From Peribacillus butanolivorans (GTDB lineage Bacteria > Bacillota > Bacilli > Bacillales > DSM-1321): a stretch of 64,000 nucleotides of DNA. The translations under genes were made by a program, and so were the position numbers. Location of the stretch: NCBI RefSeq assembly GCF_001273755.1, contig NZ_LGYA01000001.1:3659683-3723682 (forward strand), in the 5' to 3' direction. This document shows positions 17,874-28,890 of the stretch, in pieces (position 1 is the first letter of the stretch; every line of letters starts with the position of its first letter). A model generated the notes under the pieces. That model did not search any database, was not told the origin of the DNA, and saw nothing but the letters and a program-made list of their open reading frames with translations.

Positions 17874-18953
17874 TTAGCTTGGGGGTGATTGCTCTTCTTT
17901 AACAGCTTCAGTAGCCGCCTTTTTCTTCTGTTCAATCTCTTCGATTTTCATCACCATATATTCAATATTCTTCAGGAGCCAAAATTGCCGCTGCAGTTGG
18001 GTTACATTATCTAGTTCTGTTCTATGGCCTCTGCCGTCCGAATAATTCTTCACTATATCTAGAGCCGATCCCGGAAAAGCAAGATAGCTTTGCATCAGCA
18101 GCAATTCTTCTTCTTTTAACGGGAAATAACGGAGATAGTTATATAGCCAATCAACACAGTCATCACATTGGACAGGATAGGTCCTCGCCGATTTGACTAG
18201 GAATGGGAGTAAATCGAAATGAGGAGGTGCCGTATTCGAATTCTCGAAATTAATAAAGTAACCATATCCACGTTCATCATAAACAAAATGCTTTAATGAG
18301 ACCTTTCCATGCGTGACAACAGTCCGGATTTTTTCACTTTCCTTTGTTTTTTCATACCACGTTTCAAACTTCTTAATCGAGTACCTCAGTGCCTGTGATA
18401 TATCTGTGAAAAAGGAACAAACCGTCATTTCAAATGGAGACATATACCACTTCTTTTCACAGCTATCAATATACTCATCCATAAAATCCTTCTCGTTATT
18501 CCAGGCATCCAATGTTCTCTCATAATGAGATTCTCGTTCCTCAATATCCACATCTATTTCTTTTACAGACAACGTATGCATCCGGGCAAGCTCCCTGAAC
18601 ATTTGCTTATGGCTTTCATCGCGCTCTCCGTTTCTCTCGTTATTCAACCAGGGCATCAGGTAATACAAACGACCATTATGAAGAACCGCATAACGTTGAT
18701 CCATCGTTTGATAAATGGGAACAATTCGGTTATACCCGCGATGATACAGTTTTTGAACATTTTTGATAAAATCAATGCCGTTGTGCGGTAAAATGGACTT
18801 CAAGGCAAATGTACCGCGATCACTATAGACTTTTTTCACTCGTCCGAAATCCTCTATATATTGTACATATAGGGCATATTCTTTCAAAACTTCTCCTGTG
18901 TCCCTATCCCAATTATTAGTCTGCTGATTCTCGTTTTCCCTCACGAGACTCAC
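17874..18953 (-). CDS. ysxE: YsxE, spore coat protein of the CotS/kinase-like fold family
   Basis: 359 residues. The sequence follows the CotS/YutH family pattern: an aminoglycoside-phosphotransferase-like fold with GTFALKSILPHNGIDFI near the N terminus, RYAVLHNGRLYYLMPWLNNE near 85-105 and VVTHGKVSLKHFVYDERGYG near 213-232. VVTHGKVSLKHF aligns with the HGD..xxN catalytic loop but lacks the Asp, so kinase activity is doubtful. In B. subtilis YsxE is a coat component needed with SpoVID for SafA-dependent encasement. It lies downstream of spoVID. The GTG start at 18953 has only a weak ribosome binding site, so the start is uncertain. Confidence 0.88.
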   Translation of the reverse strand: MSLVRENENQQTNNWDRDTGEVLKEYALYVQYIEDFGRVKKVYSDRGTFALKSILPHNGIDFIKNVQKLYHRGYNRIVPIYQTMDQRYAVLHNGRLYYLMPWLNNERNGERDESHKQMFRELARMHTLSVKEIDVDIEERESHYERTLDAWNNEKDFMDEYIDSCEKKWYMSPFEMTVCSFFTDISQALRYSIKKFETWYEKTKESEKIRTVVTHGKVSLKHFVYDERGYGYFINFENSNTAPPHFDLLPFLVKSARTYPVQCDDCVDWLYNYLRYFPLKEEELLLMQSYLAFPGSALDIVKNYSDGRGHRTELDNVTQLQRQFWLLKNIEYMVMKIEEIEQKKKAATEAVKEEQSPPS

Positions 18954-19082
18954 TCACTTTCTCTAAAAAAACTCGCCAATTGGATTCCTATAGCCACCAA
19001 AGGCGTAGTCACATTCAATCTTAATTTCTTAGATTGTCTTTCATATTTACCAAAGTTTATTAAATTACAACTCAATTACTAT

Positions 19083-19115
19083 AGTAAAAAACAGGAGCAG
19101 TGCCATCTGCTCTGC
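19083..19115 (-). terminator. Terminator after spoVID
   Basis: Stem GAGCAG/CTGCTC with a 6-nt loop, followed on the minus strand by CTGTTTTTT. It suggests that ysxE is at least partly transcribed separately from spoVID. Confidence 0.6.
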
Positions 19116-19127
19116 TCTCTGCCGTAC

Positions 19128-20546
19128 TTAATTTTTATAAGCAATCGCCTTCGGTATATAAATGACTTGCCCTTCATGAACGTTCTGATTCGACTCCAAT
19201 TCATTGCTGAAGAGTATAGATTGAACAGTAACATCATAGCGCTGTGCCAAATCATCCAACGTTTCCCCTTGCTGAACAATGCAAACCTTCATCCTGACCA
19301 GTTCTTCCTCTTGTTTTCGTCCGAATAAATCCATAATGGATAAATGCTTATCCGCGTGCTCTGTCGTCTCTTTATCATCACGTTCCGAGGCTTGTTTTCT
19401 GCCTTTATAATTTTTAACTTCTTTGGCTGGTTGCTCTGGATTTTCTTTTCTTTTAAACAAATCCCTTATAGACGATTGGTGTTCCTCTTCGTTTGCTACT
19501 TTCACATGCTCATTGAGGATAGGGCCTGCTTCATTAACAGCTTTTTCCTGCCGATCGACTTCCTCGGATCCAAATGGCGATACAGGATTCTTACTAACTG
19601 GGACATTTTGTTGATTACTTACATAAACCGATTCTTCTTCTTTCTTAATCTCCGAGTTCTCTACGGCTTTCACCAGTCTGCTAACTTCTGCCTCTAGATT
19701 CTCATCTTGAATGGGAGACTCCGGAATCTTATCAACTGGATGACTATGGCGATCAATTAGGTAAATCACTTCTTCTTCCTCTTCGGCTTCTTCCCTGTTT
19801 ACTTCTTCCCACTGCTCCTCTTCTGGATACGGTGAAACAGGAATTTCAAAAACTGGAGCATTATGCTGTTCACTTAAATAGATAGGCTCCTCATCATCTT
19901 CTTCCTCAGTTTCAGACACTCGTTTTGCCTCGGCAGAAAATGGCGTGTATAACTCTTCTTCCTGCTCATCACGAAACACCGGTTGAAAATCTGGGATTGG
20001 CGGGACCCCAGCCGCATATGGAATGTATGACTCATTTTCTTCGTCTGTTTCTTCTTGTTCATCGGTTTCTGTTTCCACGACCTCCAGTTCCGTATCGGTA
20101 CGTTCTTCCACATATGAATCATTATAGATTCCGGTTATCAACAAATCCGCCTGCAATTTTAAACAGTTATGCTCAGGTAGAGCATAATCAAAACTTTGAA
20201 TCGAGACATCAATTTCATCTAATGAGGCAATCCGATTATTCGGAATCGTTATATCAACCGGAAAACGGTGTGTGAACTCATTGAGTCCATCGAGATTCCT
20301 CTCAACCTTTTGAACGGATCTTGGCAAAAAGGTCTGTGAAAACTCTTCTTGTTCACCATTTTGCGAGTCCTTGTATTCACCGCATAAATCTAACGAGCCT
20401 CGTATAAAAACATATTGATCACTTTCTTGAATCGTCACATTTGGATCGAGGGAAATGGAATATAGCTCAGCCACTTCCTGTCCCTTCTGGAACCAAACGG
20501 ATTCCTCTAAAGAAAATCGTAAATACGATTCATTTTCTTGCGACAA
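19128..20546 (-). CDS. spoVID: SpoVID, spore coat encasement morphogenetic protein
   Basis: I choose the TTG at 20546, 7 nt after AGGAGG, giving 472 residues starting with SQENESYLRFSLEESVWF; an upstream in-frame extension reaches toward the repeat array and is not credible. The N-terminal domain (about 1-160) resembles the SpoVID/SafA-binding region, the middle is very acidic low-complexity sequence, and the C terminus holds a LysM domain (VQQGETLDDLAQRYDVTVQS, about 420-472). In B. subtilis SpoVID drives spore encasement, binding SpoIVA and SafA, and its LysM domain binds lipid II. Sigma-E control is expected. Confidence 0.92.
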   Translation of the reverse strand: MSQENESYLRFSLEESVWFQKGQEVAELYSISLDPNVTIQESDQYVFIRGSLDLCGEYKDSQNGEQEEFSQTFLPRSVQKVERNLDGLNEFTHRFPVDITIPNNRIASLDEIDVSIQSFDYALPEHNCLKLQADLLITGIYNDSYVEERTDTELEVVETETDEQEETDEENESYIPYAAGVPPIPDFQPVFRDEQEEELYTPFSAEAKRVSETEEEDDEEPIYLSEQHNAPVFEIPVSPYPEEEQWEEVNREEAEEEEEVIYLIDRHSHPVDKIPESPIQDENLEAEVSRLVKAVENSEIKKEEESVYVSNQQNVPVSKNPVSPFGSEEVDRQEKAVNEAGPILNEHVKVANEEEHQSSIRDLFKRKENPEQPAKEVKNYKGRKQASERDDKETTEHADKHLSIMDLFGRKQEEELVRMKVCIVQQGETLDDLAQRYDVTVQSILFSNELESNQNVHEGQVIYIPKAIAYKN

Positions 20547-20649
20547 GACAACTCCTCCTTTCAACTTCAGTAAACGGTACCTATACCAATAACAATCTAT
20601 GAAGAAAGGCTGTTGATTATTCCTTAATATCATCGGAAACCATCTTGCC

Positions 20650-21155
20650 CTTAAGCCCTTCAACCACTTTTATTCGGCCTTCTACCATTTAATTCGGCCT
20701 TCAACCATTTATTTCGGCCTTCAACCATTTAATTCGGCCTTCATCCACTTTTATTCGGCCGTTAACCATTTATTTCGGCCTTCTACCATTTATTCGGCCT
20801 TCAACCATTTAATTCGTCCTTCAACCACTTTTATTCGGCCTTTAACCATTTATTTCGGCCTTCAACCATTTAATTCGGCCTTGATCCACTTTTATTCGGC
20901 CGTTAACCACTTTTATTCGGCCTTCTACCATTTAATTCGGCCTTCATCCACTTTTATTCGGCCTTCAACCACTTAATTCGGCCTTCAACCAATTTTATTC
21001 GTCCTTCAACCATTTATTTCGGCCTTCATACATTTATTCGACCTTCAACCATTTATTTCGACCTTCATCCACTTTTATTCGGCCTTCAACCATTTAATTC
21101 GTCCTTCTTCCACTTTCGGCCTACAAACTTTTTTTGGGCCTTCTGCCACTTATTG
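20650..21155. repeat. Array of about 24 degenerate 19-21 bp tandem repeats
   Basis: The plus strand repeats a unit of the form TTCAACCATTTAATTCGGCC, about 24 times with little or no spacer. Common variants are CATCCACTTT, CTACCATTT, TCGTCC and TCGACC. Unit length alternates between 19, 20 and 21 bp, so no reading frame can run through it in phase. It fills the whole gap between spoVID and the hemL terminator. Units at the ends are the most degraded (TTAAGCCCTTCAACC on the left, GGGCCTTCTGCCACTTATTG on the right). There are no unique spacers and no cas genes, so it is not a CRISPR array. Confidence 0.9.
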
Positions 21156-21167
21156 ATTGAAATTCTA

Positions 21168-21223
21168 TAAAAAAACAGGCTACCTTTCTCCAAAAGTTTT
21201 TGGATAATGGTAGCCTGTTTTAT
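21168..21223 (-). terminator. Terminator of the hem operon (after hemL)
   Basis: Long stem AAACAGGCTACC / GGTAGCCTGTTT with an inner CCAAAA/TTTTGG hairpin, followed on the minus strand by a T-run, about 42 bp past the hemL stop. Confidence 0.85.
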
Positions 21224-21264
21224 GTGTTTCAATTAGCTAGGTAGTTCAGGAAGTCCTTTTTAGA

Positions 21265-22554
21265 CTATTTTTTTAATTTTGCAAAAGCCTGTTCAGTTGC
21301 TGCAATGGTCTTTTCGATATCTTCATCACTATGTGCTGTAGATAGGAATAAACCTTCGAACTGGGACGGCGGCAAGTAGATACCTTGGTTAGCCATTTCC
21401 CTATAATAGGAAGCAAAGAACTCTAAATCAGAAGTTTTTGCTGTATCATAATTAACTACATCTTCATTCGTAAAGAAAAGTCCGATCATTGAACCAGCAC
21501 GGTTAAATGTATGAGGAACACCATATTTTTTAGCAGCTTCTCCAATGCCTTTTTCGAGCATGTCACTTTTACGGGTAAACTCTTCATAAGACTCTGGAGT
21601 CAATTGGCTCAGCGTTTCAAGTCCGGCTGTCATGGCAAGCGGGTTTCCAGATAATGTTCCTGCTTGATAGATTGTTCCACTCGGTGCAATTTGTTCCATG
21701 ATTTTACGTTTACCTCCGAAAGCTCCGACCGGTAAACCTCCGCCAATAACTTTACCAAGACAAGTCAGGTCCGGCTCAATGCCAAAATAGCCTTGTGCAC
21801 AATTATAACCGACTCGGAAACCTGTCATCACTTCATCAAAAATCAATAGAGCCCCGTATTGGGTCGTCAAGTCGCGCAGGCCTTCCAAGAAACCAGGTTG
21901 TGGTGGCACGACACCCATGTTCCCCGCAACAGGCTCCACGATGATACAGGCGATGTCTTCGCCAAATTGCTCAAACGCATATTTTGTTGCTGCAAGATCA
22001 TTATATGGCACAGTAATTGTATTTTTTGCGATGCCTTCTGGTACACCTGGGCTATCTGGTAGACCTAACGTTGCAACGCCAGATCCGGCCTTAATTAACA
22101 AGGAATCACCATGTCCATGATAAGAACCTTCAAACTTCAGGATTTTATCACGGCCAGTATATCCTCGCGCTAATCTTAAAGCACTCATAGTCGCTTCCGT
22201 TCCTGAAGAGACCATACGAATCATCTCAATCGAAGGAACCCGTTCAATGACAAGCTTAGCCAATTCATTTTCAATCACGGTAGAGGTTCCGAAGCTTGTA
22301 CCTGATTCCGCTACCTTTTTCAGTGATTCAACGACACGATCATTCGTGTGACCCAGGATAAGCGGTCCCCAGGAAAGAACGTAGTCTATATATTCATTGC
22401 CATCGATATCATACATTTTCGAGCCTTTGCCACGCTCCATGAAAATGGGGTCCATGTCCACAGATTTAAAGGCACGGACCGGGCTGTTCACGCCGCCCGG
22501 CATCAAATTTTTTGCTTCAGCAAACGCTTTTTTCGATTTTTCAAATGACCGCAT
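21265..22554 (-). CDS. hemL: Glutamate-1-semialdehyde 2,1-aminomutase
   Basis: 429 residues. It carries the PLP-binding lysine context [18 protein letters not shown] (about 257-274), [20 protein letters not shown] before it and [18 protein letters not shown] near 120. It converts glutamate-1-semialdehyde to 5-aminolevulinate in the C5 pathway. It is the last gene of the hemAXCDBL operon, 35 bp after hemB. Confidence 0.97.
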   Translation of the reverse strand: MRSFEKSKKAFAEAKNLMPGGVNSPVRAFKSVDMDPIFMERGKGSKMYDIDGNEYIDYVLSWGPLILGHTNDRVVESLKKVAESGTSFGTSTVIENELAKLVIERVPSIEMIRMVSSGTEATMSALRLARGYTGRDKILKFEGSYHGHGDSLLIKAGSGVATLGLPDSPGVPEGIAKNTITVPYNDLAATKYAFEQFGEDIACIIVEPVAGNMGVVPPQPGFLEGLRDLTTQYGALLIFDEVMTGFRVGYNCAQGYFGIEPDLTCLGKVIGGGLPVGAFGGKRKIMEQIAPSGTIYQAGTLSGNPLAMTAGLETLSQLTPESYEEFTRKSDMLEKGIGEAAKKYGVPHTFNRAGSMIGLFFTNEDVVNYDTAKTSDLEFFASYYREMANQGIYLPPSQFEGLFLSTAHSDEDIEKTIAATEQAFAKLKK

Positions 22555-22589
22555 GATTCAGTCCCCTTTTCTCTATCAGGTTATATTTT

Positions 22590-23585
22590 TTATCTTTTAT
22601 TATCTTCGTCAATCCAGCGTGCTACCTCTTTTGAAAAATACGTAATGATTAGGTCCGATCCTGCACGTTTTAAGCCTGTCAGCATTTCCATAACAATTGC
22701 TTTTTCATCAATCCAGCCATTATTGGCCGCAGCTTTTACCATGGAATATTCTCCGCTCACATTGTATGAAACAACAGGAAGATTAAAGTTATTTTTTACA
22801 TCTCTGATGATGTCCATATAAGAAAGGGCTGGTTTCACGATTAAGAAATCCGCACCTTCAGCAACATCTGATTCCGCTTCACGGAACGCTTCAAGACGAT
22901 TCGCTGGATCCATTTGGTACGTCTTCCTGTCACCAAATTGTGGCGCGCCATTCGCAGCTTCACGGAATGGGCCGTAAAAGGCTGAAGCGTATTTTACAGC
23001 ATAGGACATGATAGGGATATCTTCATAACCCGCTTCATCCAAACCTGCACGAATGGCCGCAACAAATCCGTCCATCATGTTAGAAGGTGCAATGATATCA
23101 GCGCCCGCTTCGGCCTGGCTAATAGCCGTTTTAGCAAGAAGGTTAAGAGAAGCGTCGTTTAAAATCTTGTCTCCCTCAACGACTCCACAATGGCCATGGC
23201 TTGTATACTCACAAAGACAAGTATCAGCAATGACAATGATTTCCGGGTATTGTTTTTTGATAAGACGGGTCGCCTCTTGTACAAGACCGTTATGATGAAA
23301 AGCACCTGTGCCATGTTCGTCTTTATCATGATCAAAAGGGACACCAAATAAAATGACTGATTTAATGCCTAGACTCACGACTTCATCCATTTCTGCTCCC
23401 AGATTATCCATAGAAAGCTGATAAATACCGGGCATCGAGCTAATTTCATTTTTTACGTTTTCTCCGTCAATGACGAAAATCGGATAGATTAAATCCTCTT
23501 TATGCAATTGTGTTTCACGGACTAGAGCTCGCATGCCAGCACTTGCACGCAGGCGACGGTGGCGATTGAATGGAATGTCTTTCAT
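22590..23585 (-). CDS. hemB: Porphobilinogen synthase (delta-aminolevulinate dehydratase)
   Basis: 331 residues. It has the cysteine-type metal site [14 protein letters not shown] (about 121-134) and the two catalytic lysines, in [17 protein letters not shown] and [16 protein letters not shown]. It condenses two 5-aminolevulinates to porphobilinogen. It overlaps hemD by 4 bp. Confidence 0.97.
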   Translation of the reverse strand: MKDIPFNRHRRLRASAGMRALVRETQLHKEDLIYPIFVIDGENVKNEISSMPGIYQLSMDNLGAEMDEVVSLGIKSVILFGVPFDHDKDEHGTGAFHHNGLVQEATRLIKKQYPEIIVIADTCLCEYTSHGHCGVVEGDKILNDASLNLLAKTAISQAEAGADIIAPSNMMDGFVAAIRAGLDEAGYEDIPIMSYAVKYASAFYGPFREAANGAPQFGDRKTYQMDPANRLEAFREAESDVAEGADFLIVKPALSYMDIIRDVKNNFNLPVVSYNVSGEYSMVKAAANNGWIDEKAIVMEMLTGLKRAGSDLIITYFSKEVARWIDEDNKR

Positions 23586-24379
23586 TTTAAAGTTCCTCCC
23601 CTATTATTCTTTTTTACAATAAATCGTATTAATTCCTCAACCATTGCTTCTGTTGTATAAACATCTGGACACACATCGACAGTTAAACCATGTTTAGAAG
23701 CCGTTTTAGCAGCAATTGGCCCGATGCAAGCAATGATAATGCTTTCTATGTATGTACCCAATTTATTGCGGTCTATAATCTGTAAGAAGTGCTCTACCGT
23801 TGAAGAGCTTGTAAAGGTTATGATATCAATTTTCCGACTAACTATCAGTTGAACAAGTTTTCGTTCACTCTCATCAGGAAGTACGGTATGATAAACAATC
23901 ACTTCATCACAGGATGCACCAGCTTTATTAATCTCATCCGCAATGACCGCGCGCGCGAGATTTCCTTTTGCCAGCAAAACACGGGATCCGGGTTGAAGTA
24001 GTGAAATGAACTCCGAAACAAAACCTTCAGCAACAAACTGAGATGGAATAAAATCCGCTACATATCCATGGCACTTCAGTGCTTCTTCTGTTTTTGAACC
24101 GATAACTGCTATTTTTGGAAGCCTAACAGGCTTTTTTCCGAGAAGTGCAAAGAGGAATTCAACCCCATTTTGACTAGTTAAAATAATCCAGTCGTAGCTA
24201 TCTAATTCATCTAACCGCTGCTGCACTTCTTCCGGACGATCAGGAAGAGTGAACTCAAGCAAAGGAACGAGAAGCGGAGTTCCACCATTTTTTTCAACCG
24301 AAGCTTTTAAGCCATCAGCCTGTCTTTTCCCTCTGGTGATTAACACCTGATAATCTTTGAGAGGTTGAAAGGGCTTCAT
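23582..24379 (-). CDS. hemD: Uroporphyrinogen-III synthase
   Basis: 265 residues. It shows the usual weakly conserved two-domain fold, with [20 protein letters not shown] at the N terminus, [20 protein letters not shown] near 70 and [20 protein letters not shown] near 222. It closes and rearranges hydroxymethylbilane to uroporphyrinogen III. It overlaps hemC by 1 bp and hemB by 4 bp, confirming its place in the operon. Confidence 0.95.
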   Translation of the reverse strand: MKPFQPLKDYQVLITRGKRQADGLKASVEKNGGTPLLVPLLEFTLPDRPEEVQQRLDELDSYDWIILTSQNGVEFLFALLGKKPVRLPKIAVIGSKTEEALKCHGYVADFIPSQFVAEGFVSEFISLLQPGSRVLLAKGNLARAVIADEINKAGASCDEVIVYHTVLPDESERKLVQLIVSRKIDIITFTSSSTVEHFLQIIDRNKLGTYIESIIIACIGPIAAKTASKHGLTVDVCPDVYTTEAMVEELIRFIVKKNNRGGTLK

Positions 24380-25311
24380 TACTGATCAAGCTCCTCTTTT
24401 ACACGATCGATTAACTCTTTACCGCCAAATTCACTAATAAGTTTAGCAGCATTATGTCCAACTGCTTCTGGGTCAGACCCTTCAACCATTTCTTTATAAA
24501 TCAATTTACCATCCGGAGAAGCGACCAATGCAGTTAATGAAATATCTCCATTGTCTTTTGCTACCGCGAAGCCGGCAATCGGCACCTGACAGCCACCTTC
24601 CATTTTATCTAAAAAGGCACGTTCTGCTTCAACTGTTCTTTTCGTTTTTTCACAGGTGAATTTCGCAAGCTCAGCCAGTAAATCTTGATCGTCAGCACGG
24701 CATTCAATAGAAAGGGCTCCTTGGCCAACTGCTGGTATACAAATATCTTCATCTAAAAATTCTGTTACGACGTCCTGCTTCCATCCCATTCTTGAAAGTC
24801 CGGCAGCAGCTAAAATAATAGCATCGTAATCTTCAGTTTTCAGCTTATTCAGGCGGGTATCGATATTACCGCGAATCCACTTAATTTCAAGGTCTGGTCT
24901 TCTTGCTAGGATTTGAGCACCACGGCGTAAACTGCTTGTCCCAATGATAGAACCTGGCTTCAGTTCAGAAAGAGTTTCATGGTTTTTTGAAATCAAGGCA
25001 TCTCGGTGGTCTTCTCTCGGTGGAATGCAGCCAATCGTCAAGCCTTCTGGAAGTACCGCCGGCATATCTTTCATACTATGTACAGCCATATCGATTTCTT
25101 TATCAAGCATAGCTTGTTCGATTTCTTTTACAAATAAGCCTTTGCCTCCTACTTTAGAAAGCGTTACATCAAGGATTTGATCCCCTTTTGTGACAATTTC
25201 CTTCACCTCGAACTCGTATGGAACACCAAGCTCTTTAAGTTGATTAATAACCCAGTTCGTTTGGGTAATCGCTAATTTACTACGTCTAGAACCGACAATA
25301 ATTTTTCTCAT
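24379..25311 (-). CDS. hemC: Hydroxymethylbilane synthase (porphobilinogen deaminase)
   Basis: 310 residues. It begins [20 protein letters not shown]. Binding-site arginines are in [20 protein letters not shown]. The cofactor-attachment cysteine is in [15 protein letters not shown] near 242. It polymerises four porphobilinogens on its dipyrromethane cofactor. Confidence 0.97.
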   Translation of the reverse strand: MRKIIVGSRRSKLAITQTNWVINQLKELGVPYEFEVKEIVTKGDQILDVTLSKVGGKGLFVKEIEQAMLDKEIDMAVHSMKDMPAVLPEGLTIGCIPPREDHRDALISKNHETLSELKPGSIIGTSSLRRGAQILARRPDLEIKWIRGNIDTRLNKLKTEDYDAIILAAAGLSRMGWKQDVVTEFLDEDICIPAVGQGALSIECRADDQDLLAELAKFTCEKTKRTVEAERAFLDKMEGGCQVPIAGFAVAKDNGDISLTALVASPDGKLIYKEMVEGSDPEAVGHNAAKLISEFGGKELIDRVKEELDQ

Positions 25312-25320
25312 AATTTCCTC

Positions 25321-26151
25321 CTATGTATTCCAAAAGTGGAATGTTGAAAGGCTTCCAAAAAGGAAAAAGTTAATTAACACAATCATGAAAGATCCAATAT
25401 TCAGAAAGGCTAGTGTCCTTCCATACATTTGTTTCCGAATTTTCAAGTATAAAAACACGCTGTAACCGATAAGCAAAATGAATGAGCCGATAATTTTCAT
25501 ATCCAGCCAGGATACTCCAGGTACTTTTATATAGGCCCATTGAATACCCAAGATAAGGGAGACCACTAATAATGGGACTCCGATTACTGCAAGGACATAT
25601 GACATATGCTCAAGCTTTGTTAAATCTCCGAGACGAAGCAGCCGTTTTCCCCATTTTTTTCGTTTCAATAAATCATATTGAATTAAGTAGAGTAGGGAAA
25701 ATACGAAAGAAAGTGTAAAAGCCCCATAAGATAGAATGGCAAACGTAATATGTATGAGCAAAAGCTCTGAAACGAGCTGCTGTGCGAGCACTTCTGATTC
25801 TATCTGAACTGGTGCAAAGGTATGAATAGCCATAACCATAAAGCCTAATACATTGGTAAAGAAGACCGTAAAATCGACTCTAAGCAATCGATTAATAATT
25901 AATGATAACGAAATGAGGACCCATGCATAAAAATATAAGCCTTCAAAAATCGTCAATACCGGAAACCTTCCCGTTTTCATTACATATAGAAACAAAAAAA
26001 TTGTTTGCAGCACCCAAACAATAGAAAGCAACCAGAAGGCAACTTTATTCGCCTTCTGGTTATTATTAAGGAAGTCAATAAAATATAAAAGCATACTGAT
26101 GGCATACAACAATACAGTGGCTTCATGTAATCTTGTCATTAGTAATTCCAT
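25321..26151 (-). CDS. hemX: HemX, cytochrome c assembly-like membrane protein
   Basis: 276 residues with eight predicted membrane segments and a CcsA/CcmC-like WG-rich core (LGIQWAYIKVPGVSWLDMKI). In B. subtilis HemX lowers the amount of HemA protein. It lies between hemA and hemC with gaps of 10 and 9 bp. Confidence 0.93.
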   Translation of the reverse strand: MELLMTRLHEATVLLYAISMLLYFIDFLNNNQKANKVAFWLLSIVWVLQTIFLFLYVMKTGRFPVLTIFEGLYFYAWVLISLSLIINRLLRVDFTVFFTNVLGFMVMAIHTFAPVQIESEVLAQQLVSELLLIHITFAILSYGAFTLSFVFSLLYLIQYDLLKRKKWGKRLLRLGDLTKLEHMSYVLAVIGVPLLVVSLILGIQWAYIKVPGVSWLDMKIIGSFILLIGYSVFLYLKIRKQMYGRTLAFLNIGSFMIVLINFFLFGSLSTFHFWNT

Positions 26152-26161
26152 ATCTACCTCA

Positions 26162-27511
26162 TTACTGGACAGGAACTGGATTTAATAGGGATGTCTTGGC
26201 GCTGTTCCGTTCATTTTCGTCATCCACTACCAACTGTTCTTCCATCAATTCCTCTAAATGAAAGATCTTCACGAAATTATTTAATTGCTCTTTTGCATTC
26301 GGCTCATCTGCAAGTTCTTTTGCATATAAAATCGGATCTTTCAGCATTTGGTTGATAATGCTCTTCGTATGCTTGTTCAGAACTTTTTTGTCGCGTTCGC
26401 TTAAGTGTGGAAGCTTTCTCTCAATGCTTTCCATCGTTTCCTTTTGAATCGACAGTGATTTTTCCCGTAAAGAGGAAATAACAGGAACTACGCCAAGCAA
26501 ATTAATCCACTGATTAAAATCAACAATTTCTGATTCAATCATTAATTCGATTTTCTCAGCTGCTTTTTTACGCTCCTCAATATTCGCTTGCACTATTCCC
26601 TCAAGATCATCAATGTCATACAAGAAGACATTCTCAAGCTCAGCTAATTTTGGATCAAGGTCACGCGGTACCGCGATGTCGACCATGAAAATAGGGCGAC
26701 CTTTGCGAAGCTTGTTCACGAACGTCATCATTTCTTTTGTTACGAGAAGATTTTTTGAACCAGTGGAAGTAATTAAAATATCCGCTTCCACTAAGGCACA
26801 TTGCAACTCTTGAAGCTGTTTTGCTTTACCATTAAATCTTTCAGCCAAGTCGACTGCTTTCTGATACGTACGGTTGATAACCGTAATACTATCTGCACCG
26901 TTACTGTGCAGATTTTGAATAGCCAGTTCTCCCATTTTTCCTGCACCAAGAATCAAGACATTCTTGCCGTTTAGTCCACCGAAGATTTTTTTTGCAAGCT
27001 CGACTGCCGCATAGCTAACAGAAACTGCATTCGTATTAATTTCCGTTTCTGAATGAGCCTTTTTTGCTAATGTAAGGGATTGCTTGAAGAGATGGTTAAA
27101 AACCGTACCAAGCGTATCTTCTTTTTGTCCTAACATATAGCTTGAGCGAACTTGTCCCAAAATCTGTGTTTCTCCAAGAATCATGGAATTCAAGCCGCAA
27201 GTAACTGAAAATAAATGCTCGACTGCTCCATCGCCTTCATAGATAAACAGATATTTAGAGAATTCTTCCTTATCGATGTTAAACCATTCTGAAAGAAATT
27301 CCTTGATATAATATCGGGTTGTATGAAGTTGGTCACCGACCGCAAATATTTCCGTTCTATTACATGTTGAAATAATAACATTTTCCAAGATGCTTTTTTT
27401 ATTTTTAAGAGCTTTCATTGCCTCGGCAAGTTCGGCTTCGTTAAACGACAGTTTTTCCCGAATTTCTACAGGGGCAGTTTTGTAATTAATACCAACCGCT
27501 AGAATATGCAT
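26162..27511 (-). CDS. hemA: Glutamyl-tRNA reductase
   Basis: I place the start at ATG 27511 ([20 protein letters not shown]), as in other bacilli, giving 449 residues; a TTG 21 bp upstream is also open. The catalytic cysteine is in [13 protein letters not shown] (about 45-57), and the NADPH-binding domain shows [19 protein letters not shown]-terminal dimerisation domain follows. It commits glutamyl-tRNA to tetrapyrrole synthesis. First gene of the hem operon; a GGTATAAT -10-like element lies on the minus strand near 27548-27556. Confidence 0.96.
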   Translation of the reverse strand: MHILAVGINYKTAPVEIREKLSFNEAELAEAMKALKNKKSILENVIISTCNRTEIFAVGDQLHTTRYYIKEFLSEWFNIDKEEFSKYLFIYEGDGAVEHLFSVTCGLNSMILGETQILGQVRSSYMLGQKEDTLGTVFNHLFKQSLTLAKKAHSETEINTNAVSVSYAAVELAKKIFGGLNGKNVLILGAGKMGELAIQNLHSNGADSITVINRTYQKAVDLAERFNGKAKQLQELQCALVEADILITSTGSKNLLVTKEMMTFVNKLRKGRPIFMVDIAVPRDLDPKLAELENVFLYDIDDLEGIVQANIEERKKAAEKIELMIESEIVDFNQWINLLGVVPVISSLREKSLSIQKETMESIERKLPHLSERDKKVLNKHTKSIINQMLKDPILYAKELADEPNAKEQLNNFVKIFHLEELMEEQLVVDDENERNSAKTSLLNPVPVQ

Positions 27512-27766
27512 CCTTTTATTTTGCACCCCCAAAATTTTTCATGTAAATTTATTATACCATGTACTAAAATTGATTCACGCAAATAATATGAACAGTTTAT
27601 GAAAACGTATGCTACCATTAAAAAGACTGCCAAAACACCTGAATAGCTACAAAAGGTATTAGAGCGGTGGTTTGTAATTTATATACATACTTCGACATTG
27701 TGTACAAAAGTACCATATCAAAAATGCCCAAAAACTTCAAGTAATCGAATTGGATAGGAGGACAAA

Positions 27767-28249
27767 ATGAAAACGCAACGTATTTTCCCTGGAATCGTTT
27801 TAATCGGTTTCGGACTCTACTTTTTTCTTGAACATTCACAAATAGAAATCTTTCCAGGCTTTTTTAGCTGGCCCACCTTATTATGTATCGTTGGTATCGC
27901 CTTCTTAATACAGGCTTATAGCGGTAATGAATTTGATTCAATCCTTCCCGGCGTCATCTTGCTCGGGTTCGGCGCTCATTTCCATATCGTTGAGAACCTA
28001 GATATTTGGCCGGATAATATAGGTATCTTTATTTTAATCATATCTCTAGGATTTATTCTCCGGGCCCGCAAAACAAAATCTGGAATGTTACATGGGATGA
28101 TATTATTTATCATCTCAATCCTTATTTTATTTTATGATAAAATCTCTACTTCTTTCGGCATCCTCGAAACAAGTACGGCAAACATTGAAAAGTTTTGGCC
28201 GTTTGTGTTGATGGGAATTGGGGTTTACATATTAATCCGAAAAAAATAA
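27767..28249 (+). CDS. ysxD: Membrane protein with LiaI/LiaF-like transmembrane repeats (YsxD-like)
   Basis: 160 residues with about six hydrophobic segments in a repeating pattern (RIFPGIVLIGFGLYFFLEHS, SILPGVILLGFGAHFHIVEN, KFWPFVLMGIGVYILI). These W/FPxxLLxxG blocks are typical of LiaI/LiaF-like transmembrane regions. No soluble sensor domain is attached. AGGAGG precedes the ATG. It sits between hemA and engB, where B. subtilis has ysxD. Function unknown; the symbol is by position and type. Confidence 0.75.
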   Translation: MKTQRIFPGIVLIGFGLYFFLEHSQIEIFPGFFSWPTLLCIVGIAFLIQAYSGNEFDSILPGVILLGFGAHFHIVENLDIWPDNIGIFILIISLGFILRARKTKSGMLHGMILFIISILILFYDKISTSFGILETSTANIEKFWPFVLMGIGVYILIRKK

Positions 28250-28265
28250 AGCTGCGAATTTCATG

Positions 28266-28308
28266 CAGAAAAGGGTATTTCCATATACGGAATACCCTTT
28301 TCTTTTTG
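28266..28308. terminator. Bidirectional terminator between ysxD-like gene and engB
   Basis: Strong stem AAAAGGGTATTCC-type with its complement GGAATACCCTTTT and flanking A/T runs, lying in the convergent gap and serving both strands. Confidence 0.85.
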
Positions 28309-28890
28309 TTACATATATTTCTTAAGAACGCCCCAGGCCTGTTCTTTTCCTTCGCCTGTTTCTCCTGAGAAAAGAAGCAATTCATCTTCTCTTTCCATAT
28401 TAAGCGTTTGGCGTGTGACTTTTAAGTGCTTCTGCCATTTGCCTTTTGGAATTTTATCCGCTTTTGTGGCGATAACAATCCTTGGCAGGTCATAATGCTT
28501 TAGGAATTCGTACATTGCGATATCATCCTTAGTCGGTGGATGACGCAAATCGACGATTAAGAGCGCAGCACGAAGCTGGTCACGGGAGGTGAAATACGTT
28601 TCGATCATTCTCCCCCAAGCATCACGCTCAGTTTTAGAAACCTTCGCATAGCCATAACCCGGTACATCCACAAAATGAAGTGCTTCATTTATGATGTAAA
28701 AATTCAACGTCTGCGTCTTACCTGGTTTAGAGGAAGTACGCGCCAAATTTTTTCGATTAATCATTTTGTTAATAAAACTCGATTTCCCTACATTGGAACG
28801 ACCCGCTAAGGCAAACTCCGGGATTGGAGTGTTTGGATATTGTTCAGGCTTTACAGCACTTATGACAATATCTGAACTTGTTACTTTCAT
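28309..28890 (-). CDS. engB: EngB/YsxC, ribosome biogenesis GTPase
   Basis: 193 residues. G1 is [21 protein letters not shown]3 is [13 protein letters not shown] and G4 is [12 protein letters not shown]. This essential GTPase acts in 50S subunit assembly. It overlaps the end of lonA by 4 bp, so translation is coupled. Confidence 0.97.
   Translation of the reverse strand: MKVTSSDIVISAVKPEQYPNTPIPEFALAGRSNVGKSSFINKMINRKNLARTSSKPGKTQTLNFYIINEALHFVDVPGYGYAKVSKTERDAWGRMIETYFTSRDQLRAALLIVDLRHPPTKDDIAMYEFLKHYDLPRIVIATKADKIPKGKWQKHLKVTRQTLNMEREDELLLFSGETGEGKEQAWGVLKKYM

Noticed and set aside
20547..20663. N-terminal extension of SpoVID from an upstream ATG
   Set aside because: It lacks a ribosome binding site, while TTG 20546 has AGGAGG at ideal spacing and starts the recognisable domain.
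20650..21155. CRISPR array
   Set aside because: Repeats are contiguous, degenerate and only about 20 bp, with no unique spacers and no cas genes nearby.
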